Assembly: GCA_031769625.1 (NCBI GenBank)
Contig: JAUIMM010001030.1
Span: 3,897,001 to 3,961,000 of the forward strand
Reading direction: 5' to 3'
Length of the DNA: 64,000 bases
DNA from: Taudactylus pleione
Lineage: Eukaryota > Chordata > Amphibia > Anura > Myobatrachidae
Below the pieces are notes generated by a model. The model searched no databases and had not been told where the DNA came from. It saw only the letters and a list, made by a program, of their open reading frames with translations. Shown here piece after piece: positions 55,161 through 64,000 of the stretch; the stretch's first letter is position 1; each line of letters opens with the position of its first letter. The translations under genes and the position numbers were made by a program.

Positions 55161-56712
55161 GGTAAATTTACTAAGATTCGAGTTTGGTCTAGATTGCAAT
55201 CTTGGGTGAGTTTAGGCATTTTTTCCAACTCGCAAATTTACTAAAGATAAATTCGGGTGAGTTTGAGAGAGATTTCTCTCTTTTCACTGTAAAACTCGGG
55301 TGAGATTGCAAACTCGAATAAACTCACCATCGGCCAAACTCGGAAGTACTTTTCATGAAATAGATACAACTCTGGAATTTACTAAGAAGCGAGATTACAA
55401 TCTTGGGTGTAATTGTTGCAAACTCCCAGCTAATTAGAAGTTTCAAGTAATCCACCTCCTAAGCTGCGAGTTTGGCAGAAACATATACAGAACAGTGTGA
55501 TTTGTGTATGTTTCTGCATGGAATCAGTATTGTAATGGTTAATGTTTAAAAAAAAAAATTACGTACGGTCCCCCCCAAAACATAACAGACCAGACTGCTC
55601 AGCCAGTCCTGGTTCCTAAAATTACAGGGGAAAAAACATGTAGGGTTCTCCTGTAATTTAGGAACCAGCACCTAGTTACAGGGGCAGTCCTGGTTTTAAA
55701 TATGATGGGGAAAAAATGCCAAGTGGTCCCCCTATATTTAAAACCAGCACTGGACCCAAACCGTCCGGGGTGTAATGCCACAGCCAGAAGACCCTATCAC
55801 CGGCTCTCCCTGGCCAAAGCATTAACAAACCAAGCCAGTCAGCCCAAGACAGGGATCTCAGGGGAGGTGGGGATCCCCCAAGAAGGGTCCCCCCCTCCTG
55901 AAATCCCTGGCTTAGGCGGACCCCGGGGCTCTTCCCTGCACCCCTGGGCTGTGGGTACGAGTGTAATAGTATTGTAAAAATAGTTCAAAACTATTGTATT
56001 TTACAGTGGAACTACAGGTGCCATCATGTCTGCCCTTTGGCACTTGTGGAACTACAAATGCCTGTAGCCAGCCAGCACCCATACCCCCACTGTAAAATAA
56101 ATAGTTAATTAACCACAACACTCACACACCAAGTATAGTACAACTTTATTACATACCTACCTACCTCACACATGCTTACCTGCTGCCAGCTGGTCTGTCC
56201 CCTTGTCCATGTAGAATCCACTAGGAGTACCTGGACAAAAGATCCCATACTTACCTACATCCTGGTGCTGCTCTCCCCATACTTGGCAAAATACCCCATA
56301 CTTGGCATACAGCATCCCCATACTTGGTAAAATAAAAAAACTAGTGAACTGATCCAAGGCGGACATATACTTACACTACACAAAATGACAGGGGATCGCT
56401 ATCATCTGTATTTCCCACGGACCGCTAGCCAATGAGCGGCCGCTACATGTGTAACCAGCCAATGAGTGGCCGCTACATGTAAAGCGGCCGCTGATTGGCT
56501 AGCAGTCTGTGGGAAATACAGATGATTACTACTTGGGGGAGATATCTCAATCTGCTTCACCATCACCATCTGAAAACTCAGTCTCAGCTAAACTCACTTC
56601 TTAGTAAATATGTGAGTTTCAGGAGCCTCAAATCACCTGAGTTTCGGCGAGGATAATCGAGTTAAAAAAACAAACAAACCCAATCAGACTCAAATCTTAG
56701 CAAACTTACGCC
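55161..56712. mobile_element. Foldback element, tandem unit 2, both ends present
   Basis: Left end GGTAAATTTACTAAGATTCG and right end AAATCTTAGCAAACTTACGCC, inverted with a few mismatches. The central palindrome is at 56409-56523. This shows what unit 1 lost. Confidence 0.85.
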
Positions 56713-57650
56713 ACAGTCTCTAGGAGTGAGAATTAGCAGCTGTGAGATACAATGCAATAGAGAGTTGCAATCGCCTAAGGATAAATCCTTAAGTAGGTAT
56801 AAATTGTATATTTAATATATAACACCCAATCAAGGGTAACTGGAGCACATCCTGCGGTGATTGATATAATCAAGGTGGAAGCAAACAGTCAATCCAAAAG
56901 TAGAGCCCCCATGTGTGTTAGCCAGAGGTCGGAATTCCACAAATATATAATTCCACGGGTAATAGCATATTCTAATATTGTTAGAAATATAGTCTGACCT
57001 GAAATCAGAGGTATGTTTCACAGCAAAACAGCAGCTTTATTAAAAGGCCGAAGGTTATATACATTAGTTATAAGCATTTCTTACTGGAAAGCCAACAGTT
57101 TATTTTCTAGATAAGTTCAAATTTATTTATTTTTCATTGTATTGATATTCTGATATCATGTAATAGCTGTGAAGTCCTATAATTATATCAATCAAAAACT
57201 CAATGTGAAGTATTTGAGTTGTATGTCGTTAATTTCATGTATTTGTTAACATTCCACTGGCAGGCATATTGTTAAAGTAGGTTGCATTCAGGGAGCAGTA
57301 TTTTGTTAAAAGATAAATTGTTTGCTTGATAGTAAACATTGTAACATTTTTGATATGATAAGTGTTTGGATTGTACTACGACTGTCATGTTAGGGTTTGG
57401 CATACTAGACTGATCAATATACGGTTTCATTACATTAGGTTTTTGGGACAATCTTATACCCTAGAGACAGGAGAGGGACAGATTATTAGGCACAACTGAC
57501 ATTTAATTAACTACTATCAGGCAACGATATTTAAGCTAGGTATGCAAGCGCTGATTGTGTGTGCAAATCAGAGGAAGAATTGACAAAAGAGATTGAAGTC
57601 ACTTTGAACAACACAGTAGTGGACAAGTGATTTGTCAGTATGGTTATTTC
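56713..57650. other. Unassigned sequence, unique to unit 2 in this window
   Basis: AT-rich, no recognised features. Its counterpart in unit 1 is deleted, and that in unit 3 lies beyond the window. Confidence 0.4.
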
Positions 57651-60000
57651 TAGAGATGAGCGGGTTCAGATTCCAGAGATCCGAACCCACCCAAATTTAG
57701 CATAACCGAGTTGGACCCTAGCAGGCTTGGAGTTTCCCGCCTTACTTCAAATCGAGGCAAAACAATATAGACAAAATCTCGCAGTTTGTGAACTTTTGTC
57801 TCTATGATCAATGTTGTATATAAGGGAGCATGCGATGGATGCCATTTCACTCCTGCAGTGGAGACTGAACAGGGCAGGTGGGTAGTGTAGGGCTAGGAGA
57901 GGTGCTGGTACTATCTGCTGTGTCCTGGGCTGGTGACTGCTGATCCATTCTGGTCTCTGGTCACACTGCTGTCACTGTCACTGTGCTGTCTGCTGATCCA
58001 TCTGGGCTGTCTGCTGTGTCCTGGGCTTGTGCTGTGTCCATCTCTGGGCCCAAGTTCTGGACTCCAAAGAAAAACAAAAGTAAAAAAAAAAAATCAAAGT
58101 GTCTTTTATATTTTTCTGTGTGTGCGTGGGTGTTAGGCTTAACCATAGTAGCGCACAAGATCCAGCCCAACTCCAGTCATGCTAAAAACAAAAAAAATCA
58201 AAGTGTCTTTTATATTTTTCTGTGTGTGCGTGTGTGTTAGGCTTAACTGCAGTAGCGCACAAGAGCCAGCCAGCAACGCAAGTTGCAACCTTGTGCTGTC
58301 CGTCTCCAGTCATCTAAAAAAAAACAATAAAAGTGTCTTATATTTTTTTCTTCTGTGTGTGCTCATGGTTGTTAGGCTTTACTGAAGTAGCGCACAAGAG
58401 CCAGCCCAACTCCAGTCATACTAAAAACCAAAAAAAATCAAAGTGTCTTTTATATTTTTCTGTGTGTGCGTGCTTGTTAGGCTTAACCGCAGTAGTGCAC
58501 AAGATCCAGCCCAACTCCAGTCATGCTAAAAACAAAACAAAAAAAAAATCAATCAAAGTGTCTTTTATATTTTTCTGTGTGTGTGCGTGTTAGGCTTAAT
58601 AGCAGTAGTGCACAATATCCAGCCAGCAACGCACGTTGCAACCTTGTGCTGCCCGACTCCAGTCGTTCTCCAAAAATCTTCTGTGTGTGCTCATTGGTGT
58701 TAGACTTAACCGCAGTAGCGCACAAGAGCCAGCCAGCAACGCAAGTTGCAACCTTGTGCTGCCCGACTCCATTTGTTCCCCAAAAAACCCCCAATAAAAG
58801 TGCCTTATATTTTTTTCTTCTGTGTGTGCTCATGCTTAACTGCAGCACACAAGAGCCAGCCAGCAACGCAAGTTGCAACCTTGTGCTGTCCGACTCCAGT
58901 CTTCTCAAAAAAAAATAATAAAAGTGTCTTATATTTTTTTCTTCTGTGTGTGCTCATGCTTGTTAGGCTTAACCGCAGTAGCGCACAAGATCCAGCCCAA
59001 CTCCAGTCATGCTAAAAAGAAAAAAACAAAAAATAATCAAAGTGTCTTTTAGATTTTTGTGTGTGTGTGTGTTAGGCTTAACCGCAGTAGCGCACAATAT
59101 CCAGCCAGCAACGCACGTTGCAACCTTGTGCTGCCTGACTCCAGTCATTCTCCAAAAATCTTCTGTGTGTGCTCATTGGTGTTAGACTTAACCACAGTAG
59201 CGCACAAGAGCCAGCCAGCAACGCAAGTTGCAACCTTGTACTGCCTGACTCCATTTGTTCTCCCAAAAAAAATGATAAAAGTGCCTTATATTTTTTTCTT
59301 CTGTGTGTGCTCGTGGGTGTTAAGCTTAACTGCAGCACACAAGAGCCAGCCAGCAATGCAAGCTGCAACCTTGTGCTGCCCGACTCCAGTTGTTCTCCAA
59401 AAAAACCCAATAAAAGTGTTTTATATTTTTTTCTTCTGTGAGTGCTCGTAGGTTTTAAGCTTAACCGCAGTAGTGCACAAGATCCAACCCAACTCCAGTC
59501 ATGCTAAAAACAAAAAAAAATCAATCTGTCAAAGTGTCTTTTATATTTTTCTGTGTGTGCTCGTGGGTGTTAGGCTTGACCACAGCAGTGCACAAAAGCA
59601 GCCAGCAATGCAAGTTGCAACCTTGTGCTGCCCGACTCCAGTCGGTGCTATGGGCCCAAGTTCTTCTGAAGCTGACAAAAAATAAAAATCATCATTTGTC
59701 TTTTTTTCTAATATTTTTGTGTGTGCGCACGACTGCACATGTGTGAATTTTGTAACCGCACCTTGGTGATTGTGACACTGCTTCAAGACTGCAGAAAATA
59801 TGGCGTAAGTAACATGACAGGAGAGCAAGGCCAAGAACCACATGTTGTAGCTGACACCAGCAGTGCAAGGCCATCAACTTCCTCGTCCTCTATGAAGGCC
59901 AATGAGCCAGGGCTTAAGTCATGCCATCGATATGGTAAAGCAAGTTTTACTGAAGTTACAAAAAAAAATTTGAAATGTATATTTGCCTTTAGATAAACAA
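57651..60000 (+). mobile_element. hAT-like element with minisatellite, tandem unit 2
   Basis: Starts TAGAGATGAGCGGGTTCAGA, an end that I recognise from amphibian hAT transposons, followed by GATCCGAACCCACCC, which is its partial internal complement. 57860-58060 looks like a leader with CTGTGTCCTGGGCT repeated. The minisatellite follows, then a short unrecognised frame (59721-59996). The right inverted end was not found, so 60000 is only where similarity to any recognised part stops. Confidence 0.6.
58075..59680. repeat. 13-unit minisatellite, copy in tandem unit 2
   Basis: Same array as 48869-50450, with small differences in unit length (GTGTGT runs, A runs). GGGCCCAAGTTCT occurs both just before the array (near 58047) and at its end (near 59651), suggesting that the array grew by duplication between these points. 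Confidence 0.9.
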
Positions 60001-61123
60001 AAAATTGGCAATATGCCATTCACTACACAAAGTTGCAAGGAAAGTGTTACAGTGTGTATATAAAAATCAACATATAGTACGATAATCACAAAATATAGAA
60101 TATTAATTCCTTATACAGCTAAAACCAAAATATATAAATGAAAAGAGATAATTTTCCCAGAGCTTAGAGGTAACACAGAAACCAGCTCACAATACAAGCT
60201 AATTAGCAGTTGTTTACATATAGCCACAGTTCACAGATAGCTAGCCTCACACAGGAAAGCTTAGAACAATAGCCCAAGTTTAAAGTGAACAGTAGTTCCA
60301 GTTGACCAATAGGATATTCCCTTTCTGACCACACCTCACAGGTAAGGGGGAGGAGTATGGCATTCACACTGTGGACACATGCTTGCAAGGAGACAGCAGA
60401 CACACACTTGCAGAGAGATATGAAGGACAGCAGACTTCTCCCCAGAAGACTGCCAAGATGGAACTAAATACACCTGTCTGTGTTAGCATACAGTGGATGA
60501 TATGGTGTAGTCTTTGTCTATTCACATGTGTTTAATGGAGACTGTAGCTCATTCATATGATCCACCATGTGCTTTAACAATAGCACTGTCTGAGAGAGAT
60601 AGGTTTAGTGTGTGTTGTATTCTCGTGGTCTGACTGTAACATTGTGTAGTCAAGATTAAGATGGAAATTGGGTAAAATATTGCAATCTGTAGATATATAA
60701 TTGTTTGATATCAGCTGGTGATGAAGGAACCCGTAACTCGGTAGTGGTCAATTACATTGTAATAAGTTTATAAGTAATGTACACTGTTTAGTAGTTTATA
60801 CTTTCTGAAACATTAGATAATGCAATCTGATTGAAATATTGTAGTATGGAATGTGAATATTTCAGGTTGAATTCAGCTAGTGGTTATGGTCCCATGGGAG
60901 TTGCGGATTGCTAGCCATATTGTGATAGCATTGTGAAGTTATGTATTATCATAGTTTGGGGATTTTATAGTTCAAATAGATTTGGTTTAAGTAATAATTA
61001 ACGTGTGAAAGGTAGTCTGCAGTTTGTTAAAGATGGTTACCTCCATGTGGTGAGAACAAAGGAAATTCCATGTGCTCCACGTTTCCCCATTGAATCATGT
61101 GCTTGATTCAATGGAAGTTGTGA
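60001..61123. other. Unassigned part of tandem unit 2
   Basis: Same as 50764-51893. Confidence 0.4.
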
Positions 61124-61276
61124 AACTCAAAGATCCAGAACATTTCTCTTCTTGATAATTTGTTCCCTAGATCTCCCCCTCTCTCTCCTAATTTAACATG
61201 CTCTATAGGAGAGAGAGAGAGGGGGAGATCTAGGGAACAAATTATCAAGAAGAGAAATGTTCTGGATCTTTGAGTT
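61124..61276. repeat. 153-bp near-perfect palindrome, second copy
   Basis: Identical in layout to 51894-52046, offset 9230. Confidence 0.92.
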
Positions 61277-61367
61277 AAATACCATGGCTCCACAAGGATT
61301 TAATGAGAGTTATGAGATCGACCCATTCTTGTAAGAGACAAGGCGGTAGTTGTGTATGATAAAAGGA

Positions 61368-61487
61368 ACCTACAACCAGACCATTGTGTATATGCCCAAT
61401 CTCGTCCGATCTTGGAAGCTAAGCATGTATGGGCCTGGCCAGTACTGGGACGGGAGACCTCCTGGGAATTCCAGGTGTTGTAGTGTT
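61368..61487 (+). pseudogene. 5S rRNA-like sequence (E between units 2 and 3)
   Basis: Same 120-nt block as 52138-52257, with no difference seen. Confidence 0.88.
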
Positions 61488-62041
61488 CATACATACTTAC
61501 AACAGCGTGCAAAATAGCCACTGGGTCTCTGAATGGTTCAAACTCTCTTCCCTTGTTCCATGGTTACTCACGAACTTTATCAACCAACCCCCTCCTCTGC
61601 TTATAAATAATTAACTAATTAATTCTTTACTCTTGAAGATCCTATGAAGACTGTGACGTGCCTAACATAACATTATATTAGTCAGTGTTTTCTTTCGTTT
61701 TTATATATACATATTTCTTACTTACAATAATTTATTATTATATATTTTCCTTAACCAGTTGTGCCTCATTGATATATTTTTATCATATTTTATATTATAT
61801 CTTTTTTAATACCTTTTTTATCTGCCATTTGGAACTTGATGTTGTTTTTATGCTGCTATACCCTGGCTTATTGCCACATAAACGTTTCTATTATTCTTTG
61901 TCTATTTAAGTGGTGTGTCTACTAATGTTAACACTTTGGGCAGAATTACCCTCTCTCAAAATGGCGTTCTCAAAGTTTCCAAATATTACTGAATTTTTCT
62001 GCTTCCGCAGACTAATGGCAGTGCCTATCTCCGGAATGTGA

Positions 62042-64000
62042 TAGGAGTAAGGAGCGCTTAAACTGAGTGGGATGCCGATGACGTCGAGTATGGGCGGATG
62101 CCTGTAAGATGATGAACGTTGGAGTCAGGGCGGAAGTCACATGGACACCTGGGATACCATCACCGGATACTGAAGGACGGATGCTACGGAAACCAGGAGT
62201 GAGGGCGGAAGCCACGTAGACGCCGATCCTATAACCATCTGCCTCCATCCAGACCCAGAAGAGGGCGGATGTTGTCATAAAGGGTGGAGATTTGGAATCT
62301 TTGGGCGGAAGTACCGCTTAGTATTACGCTTAGTTTTACACTATATTTAAGATCTCTGGACGTTTCTGGAATTTTATTTGTGTTACAAATAATTAACTTA
62401 ATTTATAGGAGCACTTTGAAAGTCTCCTTTGTTTAATCATTCCGATAGACCGGATATGAGGTCACCAATCACAATGAGGATGATTAATTGGTTCTGTTTA
62501 AACTTGGTATAAATATGGACACATGCATTCTAGCTAATATCCCTTGAAAAAGTCCCATTGGATGAAACGCGTTGGGGAAGCTGCACTCTTGCCTTTAAAT
62601 CCACTAAGATAAGCACCTTTGAATTCATTGCTGTTTTTAAAACTATATTCTCAGTTTATCTGTTTTTAATATATATTATTGGGCTTGTGCAATATATACC
62701 ATTATGCATTTGCACTTTATTCCAACACTGTGGTGTTGAGATATGTTGATATGCTTTTCTAAGCTATTATGTGATCTTTGCCCATTCATTTTGTGCGTTT
62801 TTATATGTATTTATGTTAGTATGTCTATATGAATTTTCGATTAAATTTCTTTATATTTATTGCACTGTGCACTTTTTAAGTTACGCCTGTCACTGTATCA
62901 TTTGTTATTTCCACATTTATTGTTTGGGATTTGCCCCAATCCTCCTTACCTGTATTCAGCTGACACCTTCTGGTAGCGCGTCCTGTTATATATTTGTTTC
63001 ACTCTAATTGGTCACTTTAATTTCTTAATTTAAATCTACATTAATTTACCGTTGATGGTTGGCGCCATAGTCATCACATTTATTCTACATTTTTTTGTAA
63101 GTTCATATTTTTAGAAAATGACACTCAGAGCCTGTATGTGTAATAACTTTAGGTTGAACTCATGCATGCGTAGTTGTGGTTTTCAAAAGCGACATCTGGT
63201 GGACAAACATTAGTATTACACTCGCCGGCAACTCCATACACCACACTAAACCTCAATGCACCATCTAGTGACAACCCGCGACACCCCATGACAGAATACA
63301 CCACCCTGTGACCAGGTGCAGTGTGACTACGATATCACACTATACACCATGACAAGGATAGATGAGCGTGGCTACATCTGTATGTAGGTGATAATAAATG
63401 CAGAAATAACTGATCTTTAATTTGTTACATTACAATAACCCAATAGAGCTAACTAAGTAGGATGGAAAATTAGAAACAATAAGTGCCAAATTAGACAATA
63501 CTGATACAGTATGTACAGTACATAGCATGTACAGAATAGAAGTCATTACAAAAATAATAAGAGACTAGGGGTAAATTTACTAAAGTTAGAGTTTTTAGAA
63601 GTGAGTTTCAAAAGTGATGTTGGCCATATCAACCAATCAGATTCTATGTAACATTTAAATAGCACCTTCTAGAAGATAATAGCTAGAATCTGATTGGTTG
63701 CTATGGGCAACATCACTTTGAAAACTCACTGCTAAAAACTCTCACTTTAGTAACTTTACCCCTAGGCCACTATTAAGACACATGATTTTATTACAAGTCT
63801 CAAAAACATTTTATCAACAATTATGGAAGATTGAACGACGGAGGCTCTTTTCTTTAGAAGGCTATACATGTGACATTTGTTTATTCCACTATGTTCAATG
63901 TACACTTTGGCCTGATTAGCCAGGGGGTGAATTGTTGGCAAATATGGACTGGCACACAAATTAAAAATTGCTGAAATTTGGATGAATTTCAAAATCCACT
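62042..64000 (+). repeat. Large tandem unit 3, cut by the window end
   Basis: Matches 52812-54770 at an offset of 9230. Contains the E 3' part, the unassigned stretch and the CCAAT MITE (63566-63765), then runs off the window. Confidence 0.92.
63566..63765. mobile_element. 200-bp CCAAT MITE, tandem unit 3
   Basis: Copy of 54336-54535 at an offset of 9230. Confidence 0.85.

Larger units (their letters stand above)
52812..62041 (+). repeat. Large tandem unit 2 (9.23 kb)
   Basis: The complete version of the unit. Positions match unit 3 at an offset of 9230 as far as the window runs, with no differences noticed by eye in the parts compared. It keeps the 1.47 kb (56643-58115) missing from unit 1. 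Confidence 0.92.
61124..62914 (+). mobile_element. Repeat E, complete copy between tandem units 2 and 3
   Basis: Same as 51894-53684 at an offset of 9230, with no differences noticed by eye in the segments compared. Confidence 0.8.

Overview
The window looks like gene-free, repeat-dominated nuclear DNA from a vertebrate with a large genome, most likely an amphibian and probably a frog. The base is AT-rich. I find no open reading frame that looks like a host gene, no operon-like organisation and no ribosome binding sites. Almost everything recognisable is a transposable element or a product of repeat-driven rearrangement. The amphibian call is an inference from the element mix: L2/CR1-like LINEs, a Penelope-like element, Tc1, Tigger/pogo, DIRS-like and Ty3/gypsy remnants, and many foldback or MITE families. 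No host gene confirms it.

Region by region. Positions 1-9300 hold an ~80-bp minisatellite (298-625), a MITE ending in GATTCAG, a decayed L2-like LINE on the minus strand (2413-4970), a possible Gag-like remnant (5160-5830), three MITEs and a 1.3-kb element with internal short tandem repeats (7712-9030). Positions 9300-17000 are mostly AT-rich, with MITEs, a long inverted repeat (11109-12048), a compound trinucleotide microsatellite and a second minisatellite-bearing element ending at 15378. Positions 17033-19018 are a Penelope-like element whose reverse transcriptase core has been replaced by a Tc1 fragment that carries its own internal duplication. Positions 19060-30200 hold a possible LTR, a nested MITE pair, a 2.4-kb foldback, a DIRS-like retroelement remnant and several MITEs. 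Positions 30240-32900 are a decayed Ty3/gypsy pol on the minus strand. Its integrase lies upstream of its reverse transcriptase (the Gmr1-type order), and a Tigger/pogo MITE sits inside the integrase with TA on both sides. Positions 33000-43300 hold further MITEs, a second L2 fragment and an AAT microsatellite.

The last 20 kb (43312-64000) are different. An inverted copy of a repeat that I call E contains a full-length, diverged 5S rRNA-like sequence. It is joined at a 5-bp microhomology to a head-to-tail series of nearly identical large units: 45032-52811, 52812-62041, and 62042 running off the end. Each complete unit contains the 3' part of E, a ~200-bp MITE, a foldback element, a hAT-like element with a 13-unit minisatellite, about 1.1 kb of unassigned sequence, then a 153-bp near-perfect palindrome and the 5S-like start of the next E. 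The first unit has lost about 1.47 kb.

The best candidates for novelty are the 5S-headed repeat with its palindrome and tandem amplification, and the recurrence of CCAAT (NF-Y-like) motifs in symmetric positions in several apparently unrelated foldback elements. All family assignments come from reading motifs by eye. No database search or alignment score was available.
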